Of a DNA stretch of 64,000 bases, positions 1 to 11,500 are shown in pieces. The notes under the pieces were generated by a model. That model searched no databases. It was not told the DNA's origin and was given only the letters and a program-made list of their open reading frames with translations. The stretch lies in assembly GCF_048564905.1 (NCBI RefSeq), contig NC_133009.1:1505001-1569000 (forward strand). The letters are read 5' to 3'. Every line of letters begins with the position of its first letter. Position 1 is the first letter of the stretch. This stretch comes from Vicugna pacos (Eukaryota > Chordata > Mammalia > Artiodactyla > Camelidae). A program made the position numbers and the translations under genes.

Positions 1-1365
1 CTGGCCAGGGCAGCAAGCCAGGAGTGACACTGAGGAGCATCATTGTGCAGAGGCTGGACTGGGGGTCTGCAGGCTCCTCCCAGGAGAAGCCTCAGTGTTT
101 GGGAGGTGGCTAACATGCCTCCTTCGTGTCACCAGCAAGTGGTGCCACCTGCAGAAAATCATCTGTAATCTTGGGATGGATCAGCCCTGAGTGATGTGAT
201 AAAGGCTCCTACAAGAGTGGGCGCCTGATGGACAGTGAACCAACCAACAGGCTGATGAGATTCCCATCTGTGTTTATCGTGCTTTCGTAGCCAAGAGTGA
301 GGAGAGAGTTGAATGGCTCACCATGAATATTTTAACAACTTGAGATGGTTCCATGTCTCACTGCATTTAAGTGTCACCTGGAGGAATTCAGGCAGTGTTT
401 AGACCCAGGGGAGGCTAACGGCCTCTTGATTCCTCATCAACCTGGCAAGCCCACCAGCCCTCTATGGCCAGACCTTGGCAAGTCCCTTCCCTTGTTAGAA
501 CAAAACCATTCCCACGCACGCCTGTGGTAAGCTTTTGTTTTTTATAATTAATGGGAGTGAAGATACTTTACAGCCTCCTCAGACCTTTCCTTAGGGCTTC
601 TCGCCTTAGACCACGGCAAGGGGGCCCACTGCCCTCAGTCCTGCACGGCAGACGGTCCCCCTGGCCCTGACACTTCCTCTGGCCACATCCTCCATTGGGT
701 GGAGTCAACAGGGCCAAGGGGACATGGTCATTGGCTCTTTCCCATGCTCTAGAAACCCAGGACCACGAATGCCCTGCCTCAGCAGCCCCTGATCCATTTC
801 TATTGCCTGCACCGGCTCTTCCCGGAATTCAGATTCCCAGGACTCACAGAGAGGCCAAAGGGCAGCAGTTTGCATGGAGGTTATAGGCAGAGCCGGAAGT
901 GAATTCTGAGTGTCCCCCTGTGCACATCCAAGGCCCCTTATGGCAAGGGATGGACCCAGCATTGGGAAGAAAAGAGTCAGGCTAGTGATCAGAGTCTTGG
1001 AATCAGCTCTCCCCACACACTCACTTTCTTTGCAGGACTCCCCTGAGTCTGGGAATTCTAATTTTGAACCTGGCCTTCCCCCTGATAATGAATGTATATT
1101 TGTAAAGGTAGGACTTTAACCTACTGCACTTAAAATGTTTAGATATATAGGATGTGAGCTCCCAGGTATGCTCTGGAACTGCACTTCCAAAGGCCCAGAA
1201 CATTTATGTTGGCTCTACTGAGACTGTAAGTGGCAAAGACCGTCTCCAGAGAGGAGGGGCTCCTGCTTCACGCTCCAAAGCCAGGATCTTCTGAGAGGAT
1301 AAAACAATGGACACTGAGACCCTCAATTGTAAATAGATTTAGAATAAAGCCAAAGGTGTTTATGA
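1..1365. other. Unassigned non-coding sequence
   Basis: No gene, RNA or repeat family is recognised here. Short open frames on both strands overlap one another, are under about 105 codons, and show no domain or splice context that I recognise. Base composition is ordinary to slightly GC-rich up to about position 1050. Confidence 0.4.
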
Positions 1366-1620
1366 CGTGTGTGTGCGCACACACAAGCACCTGGGGAATT
1401 GTGTTGTACATGACTGTGAGTGTGTATGTGGCTGTGCGTGCGTGCACCTGGTGATGTATGTGGTAGTATGCTATGTGTGTGTGTGCGCCTGAGGACGTGT
1501 GTGGTTTTGTGTATGCTATGTGTGTGTGGGGTACATGAGTCCATGTACGTGTGTGTGTATAGGGAAGTATGTGGAGCAAAGCCAGTGTGTCTGCACGTGT
1601 GTTTGTGTGTATGTGCATGC
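1366..1620. repeat. TG-rich imperfect minisatellite
   Basis: A long run of imperfect GT/TG and TATG words. The phrase GTATGCTATGTGTGTGTG occurs at about 1466 and again about 45 bp later, so a longer period is laid over the dinucleotide repeat. Open frames across it (cysteine/valine-rich on +, histidine/threonine-rich on -) are by-products of the repeat and are not genes. Confidence 0.8.
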
Positions 1621-3776
1621 ATTAGTTTTAACAGTAGAAGCTGTCTTTTAGAATTCTGAAGTAGTAAAATTTGTATGATGTCTTTCGCTGTATAATTCAA
1701 AATTAAAAAATCTTCAGTCACCAGAAATTTATTAACCCACCAATTCTGATTTTTTTTTCCATATTGATATGTCTTCATTTTACTGATGAGGAAATTTAGC
1801 TTAGAGATGTTAACTGACTCAACCAAGGGGATGGAGCCCGCGCACCCAGGGCCAGGATGCAGTCCAAGCCACGCTGCTTCAGAGGCCTGGGGCCCTGTTC
1901 ACGATTACACGTGGCCTCTTGGCAGGGGAACAGATTCTGATGGGCTGTGGCCAGCGTGCAGGCTGCCCAAGCCGGGGACTCGGGAAGCCGGGTGGAGAGT
2001 ACCAGACAGCAGACAAGAATGAAGCCCTGCTCAGAAATCAGATAGGTTCCTAGGTCTTGGATGAGGAAGGAGGCTCACTGCTCATCCTTGATCCCTTTGC
2101 TAGTGGCCAAAAGGGACCAAGGCCCACGAGAGCACTTCTGGGAGCTGCCTGCCAAAACCTGGAAAAGGACTGCTCAAGACTGGCTCTGCAGTAAGAGCAG
2201 AGGAAGGAAATGTAGCCTCTTGGTGGACATTCTTGGTGATGGCAGTAGGAGGCCTAGCAGCCTTGTTATGGGGGTGGCAGGACAGGGTCCTAGTGGATGA
2301 TCGTTTTCACGTGTCTTAAAAATCATTGTTTCATATATTGTATCCATTTTGTGGTTTATTTTAGGATGGTAAATATGGTCTCTTTTACTCCATATTAGCT
2401 GGATTGATTAATTTTTTTATTGATAATTTTCAATGATTTGGAAGGTATATTGCCTTTTAATGAAAATTCTCTCTAAACTTTCATAAATCATCTCTAAGTT
2501 CATAACTTTATATGTAATTTGACCAGTATTCCTATAACACTATCAAAAATGAAATAATCTATTAGATCCTGTTCCACAATAATGATAAATTTAGCATATT
2601 TTACCTCTCTGCTGTTCCAGATTGTGTGTGTGTGTGCGTGTGTGTGTGTGTATATCCTCCAGTTACTACTTTTTGACAGTTGCTCTCAGTTTGTTATATT
2701 AACAATGAAAATATAGGTATAAAATTCTTGGATTTCATTGCTCACTACCACAATTTAATACCATGTCTTTCCCACTTTTGAGTTATTTACTTATCAGGAT
2801 TTTCAAATCAACTGGACACATGATTCGCTAAGTTTTTTCGAGTGCTGGACTTGGAACACTTTCATGTGTATATGCAGCTTTATATTCTCCTTCTCAACAA
2901 CTCTCAGCGTGTTGTTGATGGCCCAAGACTTGTTTTAAAATATGGCATTGTTTTTCATCACCAAAAAAACAAAAAATTTTCTTGATTTAAAGTCCTGTCT
3001 TTTTATGACTGGCTAGACTTGTCAGCTGCATAGAGATTTCCTTAACCTTCCTCCTTCTTTTCGCCAAAACTCGGATTCATTGAGATGCATGTTTTTACCA
3101 TTTCTCAGATGGGCTTCCACTTTGACTTCCGCTTTAAACCATCACCCCACTCTTTTTCTCCATGCTTATTCCTGAAAATTGAGCTCTCTATTGTATTAAA
3201 GATGGTTCCCGTCAGAGATGTGAGGCTCCCTGTCCAAAGGTCCAAAATAAGAGAAAAGGAAATATTCCTGTTTCTGGTGGTTACATTTTGTCAGCTTAGA
3301 GATCTAGTTACCCGTGTGGCTGCGGTGGAATATGCAATATCTTGGCTCAGAGTTTTCTTTTTCTGGCTTACAAGGGGAGCCGCATTAGCTGGGGTCATGG
3401 CGCTGTGGCCATTTTCAGGATCCCGGGGCTGAGGCAGCCCCTCTCCACCCTTGTTATTTTGATCTTGCATACTGGGTCCCAGCTATGTGAACCGTACACA
3501 TGGTGGCCAGGATCGCCCCACATGTGACGTGTCTCCTGTTCCTCGGCGTCTCTCACTGCTATCAGCTAGCTCCAGTAAGTGCATGAGCTGGCTTCCACTG
3601 CCGTCCTTCCTCCTTCCTCTCCAGGCAGGCGCTCCTTTCCCACTAGTTGTCCCTATACCTTCTGTCCTGCACTACATAAGCTGAAGGAATTCCTCAGCGT
3701 TTCCAGCAGGTAGATGGCGCTCTCCTATGTTTGGACTCCAGTGTTTGCAGTGGAAATTTAGGAGGTGGAAAGGAAG
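1621..3776. other. Unassigned sequence, AT-rich from 2300, with a (TG)n tract
   Basis: Positions 1621-2300 are unassigned. From about 2300 to 3060 the sequence is AT-rich and may be old LINE-derived material, but I cannot name the family. A near-perfect (TG)n microsatellite lies at about 2623-2654. The 3085-3530 stretch has overlapping open frames with no recognisable protein. No gene is called. Confidence 0.35.
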
Positions 3777-4096
3777 AGCTTGGGGGTTCTCCATATCTAG
3801 GGGCTCCCTATCCAGCAAATTCAACTAACAGTGGTTTGAAAATATTCATGGAAAAACAGAAAGTTTCAAAAAGCAACACTTGTATTTGCCATACAATGAC
3901 AACTACTTACATAGCATTCATGTTGTATTAGATACCGTGAGTAATCTAGAGATGATTTAAAGTACACAGGAGGACACAGCAAAAGAGAATGTGACAACAA
4001 ATGTACGTGTATATTCATGTATAACTGAAAAATTGTGCTCTAAGCTGGAATTTGATGCAACATTGTAAAATGACTATAACTAAATAAAAAAAAGTT

Positions 4097-4153
<57 letters not shown>

Positions 4154-4284
4154 TACATGGGAGGGTGCGCATAAGTTCCATGCAAGTCCTATGCCATTTT
4201 ATACAAGAGGCATCAGCATCCATAGATGTTGACGTCAGGGGGGATTCCTGGAACCAGTGCCCCATGGTTACCAAGGGATGACTG
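3777..4284. mobile_element. MER2-like DNA transposon (TcMar-Tigger type), split by an L1 tail
   Basis: The ends form a diverged inverted pair: a left end around 3785 with CTCCATATCTAGGGGCTCCC, and a right end reading CCCCATGGTTACCAAGGGAT up to ACTG at 4284. Interior phrases such as TTACATAGCATTCATGTTGT and AGTAATCTAGAGATGATTTA match the non-autonomous MER2/Tigger consensus as I remember it. There is no transposase frame. The element is interrupted at about 3975-4153 by a short L1 3' tail. It is an old, immobile mammalian element. Confidence 0.7.
3975..4153 (+). mobile_element. Short L1 3' tail with (TA)26 end, inserted in MER2
   Basis: The stretch with ATGTATAACTGAAAAATTGTG and AACATTGTAAAATGACTATA followed by AATAAAAAAAA resembles the 3' end of artiodactyl L1s. 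It ends in a perfect (TA)n tract at 4099-4150. Near-duplicates flank it, TACACAGGAGGA at 3963-3974 and TACATGGGAGGG at 4154-4165, which look like a diverged target-site duplication inside the MER2. The TA tract probably expanded from the tail of the element. Confidence 0.6.
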
Positions 4285-4496
4285 GAAGTCCAGGCTCCTT
4301 ATCCCAGCCTGTCAGGTCCCCACGTTGTCTGAATCCTACCTGTACCACACTTCCCTTGTCACTCTCCCCCAGCCCTGGCAGACTGCCCTCTAATTCTTGA
4401 ACAGGCCACACTCATTTCGCTTCATGTCTGGCCCCTAGAAATACCCATTACTTTCTGAGCATGGCTCTGCTTTCACAAAATTGGATGCATTTTCAC

Positions 4497-5142
4497 TAGA
4501 GAAGACAGTGTGGAATTTCCTTTAAAAGCTGAAAATAGACTTAACTCATGATCCAGCCTTCCCACTCCCGGGCATATGTCAGAAGAAAACTCTAATTCAA
4601 AAAGTCACATGTACCTCAATGCTCATAGCAGCACTATTTATAATAGCCAGGATATGGCAACAACCCAAGTGTCCATCGACAGCTGACTGGATAAAGATGT
4701 AGTAATATATTTATACAAAGGAATACTACTCAGCCATTAAAAAGAACAAAATAATGCCATTTGCAGCAACATGGATGGACGTACAGATAGTCATTCTAAG
4801 TGAAGAAAGCCAGAAAAATGCCATATGATATCACTTATATGTAGAATCTAAAAAAAGACACTAATGAATTTAACTACAAAAGAGAAACAGACCCACAGCA
4901 TACAGAAACAAACTTACGGTTACCAGGGAGAGAAGGGGATGGGAAGGGATAAATATGGGAATTGGAAAAGTGTCCCTCTTGGGGAGTTATGGAAATGTTA
5001 GCTTTCTTGATTGTGGTGATGGTTTTCTGGGTGTAGACATCTATCAAACTGATCAAATAGGACATGTGAAATATGTGTAATTTACTATACAGGAATCATA
5101 CCACAATAAAGGTGCCTGTAAAATAAAAAAAAAAACAAGAAA
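4497..5142 (+). mobile_element. 5'-truncated L1 (end of ORF2 plus 3' UTR)
   Basis: Recognisable L1 ORF2 end sequence is present, for example the blocks with ATAATAGCCAGGATATGGCA, CCAAGTGTCCATCGACAG and AATACTACTCAGCCATTAAA. It is followed by 3' UTR sequence (TTACCAGGGAGAGAAGGGGA, GTGGTGATGG) and an A-rich tail at about 5125-5142. The copy is 5'-truncated and its ORF2 remnant is too short and broken to be coding. Confidence 0.85.
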
Positions 5143-5439
5143 AGTTTGGCAACATTGTGTCCTCTGTTTTTATGTGTCTTTAGTGAGTGGGTCTTCAAGT
5201 TTCCGGTCTGCCATATTTTCTGAACCAGAAGTGCCCTCTTCCCTTTTCTTTGATAAAAATGTCAGTGGGTGGCATTTATTCCCATTGCTTCAACTTCTCT
5301 CTGTCCACTGATTATCTGTCAAATCTTTCCCAGCAAGGACATTTCATTTCAGTCCCAGAAATATACTTATAATTGACAAGTAGACATTCCCACTTGATTA
5401 GTCCATAAAAATCTCAAGCTCTGTATGTTTGGATTTACA

Positions 5440-6060
5440 CTCGCTCAGAACTAGGTTTACTTCTTCAAACAATGGCATCACTATCCCATCTGTTTTCCGT
5501 GACATACATCTGGGAGTTTTCCTTTACTTTTCCACTCCTTCACCCCCGTCAGTACTACAATTCTATTCCTTAATGTCCCCCAACTAAGTCCCCGCCCCTC
5601 ACTCCCCACTGCATTAATTCCCACCCTTTGCTAGTCTCCCCAGTGCTGTTCTTTAGAGAGAACAATCCACTTTTCTCACTTTTAATGACTAATCTGTGTC
5701 ACTCTCCTCCTTAAAACCCCAAAGAATTCCCCGTTGCGTATGTGAGGAAATCCACGCTCCCTGATTTAACGTCACACCTTCTCATCACCTAGTTGCTGCT
5801 TTTTTTCAGCCTCAGCTTCTGTTAGTTCCCCACAACCTCTAGCCTCACTGACCTTCCTTCCCTAAGTGCAAAGTGCTCTTAGACACGACCAGACCTCTGC
5901 ACTAGACACGCAAGCTGCCGAGATTCCCGTGCCCAGCACGCACTCTCCTGGTCTAGAGATTTGCTGGAATCCGTCAGATGTCAGTGCAGAAAGCATTTCC
6001 TCTCTGACACCTTCCCTACCTTCTAGAACCCTGCCTCAGGCAGTGCAAGAGCCCCTCTGA
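5440..6060 (+). mobile_element. L2 LINE fragment
   Basis: A pyrimidine-rich stretch has the usual order of L2 3'-end words on the plus strand: CTCCTTAAAACCCCAAAGAA, TCCACGCTCCCTGATTTAAC, then ACACCTTCCCTACCTTCTAG. Divergence is high, as expected for this old family. No coding function remains. Confidence 0.5.
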
Positions 6061-7256
6061 ACATATAGTATATATGATGCCAAGTGAGTCTTACCACATT
6101 GTTTTGAAAACCTATTTAAATTTTTCTCTTCCACGACACACTGTGATCTCCTTGAGGGATGGGGGGCTGTGTGGTATTTGTCTAGACAGCTAATGTCTGG
6201 CACAGACCCCGGGCCATCGGAAACAGTCTGACTCATCAAGAAGACTCGTTGTCTTTGCGATGTAAGAAAGACTACATGCTCTCTGATCTTACACCATCCG
6301 GCAAGGGTCAAAATAATTTCACATAGAACTACAGAGGCAAAATATGTGTATTCTTTTCCTCTTTGTGAGCCCGAGATCATAGGCATCCTGGAACGGAGGT
6401 GTCACTCAAAGCTGTCTGTCCCCTAGGTTCTCACGCCCAGCTTCAACATATTTTTTAGAAGTTGTAGGTATACGTGTACATCACCCCGTCTTAGAGTAAA
6501 CGGTGCTTCAGCCTGACCAAGTTTAATGTCCATATAAAAATCAGAAATCTTCCAAACTGAAGCCTGAAGAAACATTTCCCTTTTGTCCTTCCAGTCTGTC
6601 TGCCATCTGCATCCCACACCCCCACTGCTCATCTGCGTCAGGCCACGTTCTATCTAGAAACATTTCCGGTGGGACACTTGGATAAGAACTAATTACAGCA
6701 GTAATGAAACTGGTCCCATGAACGCAGGCTCTGCACAACAAGGATGCTTTGACCGGAGGCCTCAGACGCGGCCTGCAGGGTCTGTTCACGTTTTCTGCCT
6801 GGCTTCCCTGCAGATGTTGTGCAGAAAATCAAGCCTGCAGTTAAAGTCATAGAAGGCCCAAGAAATCCAGAAAAATGGAGTGAGATTCATCTCCTTGGGA
6901 ATATTTTTGAAAACCATCCACTAATAAGAAGAAGAGATTTAAGAGGTTCGTTTCAGAGCAGATGATGTCCAACTGCAGGTGGGTCAGTTTTGTCATTGTT
7001 GCTCGCTAGTTGTCTTTCTGCTGCCTCTAACACGCCGCTTTTAAGAGAAGTGGCCTGAGTCGGCCTTCAGAGCAGAAAGGTGAGCTGGGCCTGGAGACAG
7101 CCAAGCTCCTCTGCTGTGTAGTGACCCTCTGAGAAGGAGGGATTGGCCCAGGGCTTCCTCTGACTCTCTCCCTCAGTTATAAACTCTATGAAGGGAAAAT
7201 GGAACAAAAATCTGAATTCAATATGGTATTGTCAAAGTATAAAAATAATTGTCTTT
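6061..7256. other. Unassigned sequence with one weak exon-like frame
   Basis: No repeat or gene is recognised. The only structure of note is an open stretch at 6814-6945 bounded by a pyrimidine-rich CAG acceptor-like site and a weak GTTCGT donor-like site. It reads roughly as VVQKIKPAVKVIEGPRNPEK and onward, ending NHPLIRRRDLR. I do not recognise the peptide, and 45 codons without a stop can occur by chance. Confidence 0.3.
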
Positions 7257-7376
7257 GGAGGGGATGGTATAGTTCAAGGGGTAGAGTACGTGCTGGATTC
7301 AATTTGCGGTACCTCAGTGTAAAAAAAAATAAGAAAAAGCCTTTAAAAAAAAGAAAAATAATGAAGAAGAAAAGAG
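7257..7376 (+). mobile_element. Camelid tRNA-derived SINE (Vic-1 type), worn copy
   Basis: The head GGGGATGGTATAGTTCAAGG followed by GGTAGAGTACGTGCTGGATT is a diverged tRNA-like A-box/B-box region. The body is shortened and goes quickly into an A-rich tail (about 7320-7376). It is a non-autonomous SINE, not a tRNA gene. Confidence 0.65.
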
Positions 7377-9589
7377 ATCTCAAACAACCCCAGTTTAAAA
7401 AGAAAAAAGTCTTTTAAAAATAGTAGTCAACAAGGTCTTTTGCTAGATTAGGAGTTTGGGATTAACAGGTACACAGTACTATGCACAAAATAAATAACCA
7501 ACTCTCAGGTCCTTAATAAATTATTTCAACCTGAATCCTTTTTCTTTTTTCCCCTAAGCAACCCACGGAAGCCTCTGAAATTCTCATCTTATAAAAGAAT
7601 TCATTTAAAGGTGGTTTGAAAGTTACTGGTTTAAACAGTTATTTGTGGTTCCATGAATATAGGTCTAGTAAGAAAGACAGTAAACTAGTAAGCAAATAAA
7701 TATATGATGTACTGCCAGGTACTAATAATTGCCACAAAGAAGCATAAAGCATATTAGGAGAGAAAATGTTTGAATAGGAAATATGTGCGTGCTATTTTAA
7801 ATAATCTGGTCAGATAAGTCCTCTCTGAGGGTAAATAATTTGAATAAAGTCCTGAATAAAGCAAAAGAATAAGCCACGTAGGTAACAGACAAGAAAAGCC
7901 TCCCAGGCTGGAAGAAGTGTAAGTACGAGACTTGGAGTTAGAAACACAGCTGTCCTGGTGGGGACCATCGGGGCAGTGAAGATGGGCTGGAGCAGAACGG
8001 TGAGAGCTGAGGCTGCAGAGATCGGTGAGGGCCCAGATCACATAGGGCCTTGGTAGGGACTCTGGATATCCTTCTGAATACAATGGAAAATCACGAAAGT
8101 ATTTTGCAAAGTGGAACAACTTGATCTGATTCATACTTTAATAAGACCGCTGTGGGTAACGTATGGGGAATAAGCAATGGAAGCAGGGCAAGGTAAGCTG
8201 ATGGGAAGCCAGTGGGAAGAGTGCTGATGACCTGGAGAGAGACAATGAAGTTGAGCTGGGATGATGGCGGGAGGCGGGCTGAAAGGGGGAAACGATTTAA
8301 CAGTAACGGTCACAGGCCTTAATGCTCGAGTTGGACACAGGCACAGAGTGGTACAGGGTGATGGGTATGTGATATTTGGGGATGAGCCACAGTTTTTGTG
8401 CAGAGACCTGACAGGAGAATAAAATGGGGACGTTGACGTCGGCAAGAAAGGTTGGTGGGTTTTGAATTCCCGCTACAGTCGCGTCTCTGTATCTCTGTAT
8501 ATGACGTCAGCAGAGCAGGGATGGGTGTTCCTACTTCTGCAGAGAATTGCGTGTCCTCCTCATCGACTAATTTGAGAGGCCGACCTGCCCACCCAATTGC
8601 AACATCTTGAATCTGCTTCTTTCTATCCAGGAGGAGATTTCCAACTAAGATGCCAATCAAAAATTCCCGTGTCCAGATTTAGAGCTGTGTGCCTTTGGGA
8701 GGATCTCAGAGACGCCTCCACAGAGGCTCGGTGTGCTCTCTCTCCCTCAGAGCACACAGTTACCTTCATCCCACTGGGTCTCAGCAGAGAAGATTTCACA
8801 CATAGCCCCTCTCAGGCCCTGGGGACCAACCACCCTCTTGGCCTAGCTCTGAAAATGAGCACGAGTTCCGGGCAAAGGGCTTTCTTCAGGGGGCCATCTG
8901 GCAGATTACATGAGGACAGTGTACAAAAGAGTGGGAGGGTTAATGGTATAAATGCATTTTAATTTTTGCTCCGAAACTGATTCTGTCCTTCCATTTTGTT
9001 AAGCAAGTGTTCTTGGGCCAGACATGATTCTCCTTTTTTCTTTCTATTTGATCATCCAAGAGGTTTAGATAGGGGATTTGTTTTAGGGTAAGAATCTTTA
9101 AAAAAAACCTTGCAAATAGCGTCTTGTTAGGCATTTTGACAAGTGAATTCTCCAGGCAGTATTGAACCCCCTTGTTCCTCCAGGGGGTCTCAAAAGGTAT
9201 ACATGCTGCAATTCTGACCCAAAACCAATGAGCCTTTTCTTTTTTTAAGAACTTCACCATGGACAAAAAATGTCACTAAAGAAGGTGAGAAAAGAGCAGG
9301 TCCCCATCATCCAGAGTCCCTCCCAAAGAGCCCACAGAAGTAAAGATGAGATGAACGAGAGAAATGTTTTATTTATACACACGCAGGAGCCAACCAGAAA
9401 AGTACCTACCATGATAAATGGTGAAAGTTAAAGGCTTTTTTATCAACCTAACTTAATAGGGAAAAGGGAAAGGAGAGAATTGGCTTCCATGACAGGTTTT
9501 CTTCTACATCTTTTGAATCTCAGTTATCTTCAGCTTAAAGAGGTTTTGTATTAACCGTGGGTTCTATCTGACTTTCCATTCCTCGAACT
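7377..9589. other. Unassigned sequence, partly old interspersed repeat
   Basis: Positions 7830-8260 carry phrases like those in a common old mammalian repeat (CAGATCACATAGGGCCTTGG, a TGGAAAATCACGAAAGTATT block, TAATAAGACCGCTGTGGGTA), but I cannot name the family with certainty. The rest (7377-7830 and 8260-9589) shows no gene or named element. The open frames seen on either strand have no recognisable domain. Confidence 0.35.
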
Positions 9590-9880
9590 TTGTTCTTCTT
9601 TTTCAAGATTCATTCATGTATTCTGACCCCCTGGATTTTCCACGTGAATTTTAGATTGATTGTCAATTCCTGCAAAATACCACCTGGGATTTGGGTAGGC
9701 ATTCTTTGAATCCTTAGATCTATTCGTGGACTATTGTCATCTTAGTAGAATGAAGCCTTCTGCTCCATGAATATGGGATTATTCTCTTTGAATGTAGGTC
9801 TTAATTTCTCTCAACAGACTCTCTCATCTATTGTAGTCTTCAGTGTCCAAGTCGGGTACTTCTTGCTCACCTCTATTGGA
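9590..9880 (-). mobile_element. Old L1 ORF2 fragment
   Basis: The plus strand reads as antisense L1 ORF2: TTTTTCAAGATTCATTCATG, CACGTGAATTTTAGATTGAT, TCAATTCCTGCAAAATACCA, and TCTTCAGTGTCCAAGTCGGG follow the order seen in mammalian L1 (L1M type). It is heavily mutated and internal, without its 3' end. Confidence 0.65.
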
Positions 9881-10519
9881 TGTTGATTCAGAAGAGACAC
9901 GACCTCCTGGAGAACCTCTGCTTCCACTGAGCTGACATGGAGCTGAGTCCTGAGAAGGCTTTAAATTCTTTTAAAAATAGGATTAATGTACTTTAATTAC
10001 TCCATAGATGAGTAATGAATGGGTCACATTATCATAGGATTTTAATCCTTTTAGAATTAGTAGAGTAATACAGACACATTACAAAAAATTGAAATATTGC
10101 CTAAAAGAGAAGAGATTTGTAATTCCCACCCACAGCAGTGACTGTCATGAATGATTTGGTCCTTATGTCTCAGTCTCTGTGTCTCTCAGTATGTCTCTCT
10201 CCATCTCTGTCTCTCACACACTCACAATCAGATCAATTTCCATCTATATTGATTTCACACACATGTGGTCGTGCAGATGGGACCCTGGATGCAGAGTGGG
10301 TCTGCATACTTCCACCCTGAGGCCTCCCTTGTCATTGGGTTGAGACCAGGCATCCACTTTTCCAACTGCACAGCATTCATTCATCCACATGAACCAGAAC
10401 GAATGGACCCCATCCCCTCTCCATCAATATTAGTGTTGCTTTAATTCCGACTGTTTCAACCAGTGCTGTGATGAACACCCTTGAAAAGGCATCTTTGAAT
10501 AGGTGTGTAAGGATTTTAA
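9881..10519. other. Unassigned sequence with a pyrimidine tract and antisense L1-like end
   Basis: A TCTC/TCTG-rich tract lies at about 10165-10225. The last 180 bp (AATATTAGTGTTGCTTTAAT, CAGTGCTGTGATGAACACCC) resemble antisense L1 ORF2 end sequence and lead into the duplicated block that starts near 10520. No gene is seen. Confidence 0.4.
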
Positions 10520-11500
10520 TGGGATGAACTGTAAGTATCAGATCTTCTGGGGAGGAGATGCATCTGTGGCCCTTTGATGCGTCCTGCACCCTGTTCTCCT
10601 GAAGAGGAGTGTCCCTTCACTCTTCCCTCCAAGGGATCTGCTGGAGCCTCTGCCTGCTTACATTGTCACCAGGGCTGGTTGTCACCTGACTAAAGAACCG
10701 CCAGTGTGATGGTGACTGGTGATGTCTCTGAAGTGTTGCCGTCTGCCTCTGTTCTCACCTGAGAGGTCAAGCATCTCTAACACACACTGGCCACCTGCAT
10801 TGCCTCTCATTGGAACTGCCCATGCCTGTTCTGTTTCTGTTTAGAACACTGGGTTTCAAAAGAATTTTGGACTACAGGGATGGGAAAAATTTCTCCAACC
10901 TTGGGTTATGAGGAATGCATTTTCCAGGTTGTGGTTTGTCTTTGAAGCAATTTTTCTGGGCTTTTACTAATTTTTTTGATTATTTTGGTTTTGTTTTTGC
11001 CACAGGAAGAGCTAAGCATCTCCCTTGTGTCTTCTGGCTGTGGTGTCACAGGGGGAACAGCAGTGTCTACCCTGAGATTATGCACAGAGTTACTAAAAGG
11101 GCTTCATTTTGTGCATCACATCTTTAATCCCCCTGGATATCCCCTGAAAATAATAAAAATACTGTTTCAAGTGAAAACAAACAAAAATCCTCAGCCCCAG
11201 CTTAAAACACGTGGGCAGGGAGGAAAAAACCCTTTTTTAAAATTTCATTGGCAGGGAAAAACCAGTAGAGGTAAAGACAAGCAAAGAGAAAGAGGACTTG
11301 GGGTTGTCAGGGGCTGGGTGAGGAGGGAGGGAAGTGCATGCTCTGGATCCAAGGTTTCACTTTGAGGAAAGAAATACTGTGAAACTAGATGGTAGTGATG
11401 GTCGCACAACATTGTGAATGCCCCAAATGCTCCTGAATTGCACAATTTAAAAGGGGAAAAGTCTATATTTTATTACATGAAACTCTGAAAGAAAATAAAG
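10520..11500 (+). repeat. Copy A of a direct duplication of composite LINE-derived sequence
   Basis: This block reappears at about 14160-15125. Shared order: a GATGCATCTGTGGC-like start, CACCAGGGCTGGTTGTCACC, ACCTGAGAGGTC, GAACACTGGG, then 36 identical bases at 11074-11109 (14705-14740 in copy B), and an L1-type 3' end with CAACATTGTGAATG and TTGCACAATTTAAAA. The first half resembles antisense L1, the last part plus-strand L1 3' UTR, so the unit is a composite. Identity looks to be about 80-90 % by eye. Confidence 0.75.

Noticed and set aside
1268-1826. His/Thr-rich and Cys/Val-rich frames across the TG minisatellite
   Set aside because: Direct products of the simple repeat.
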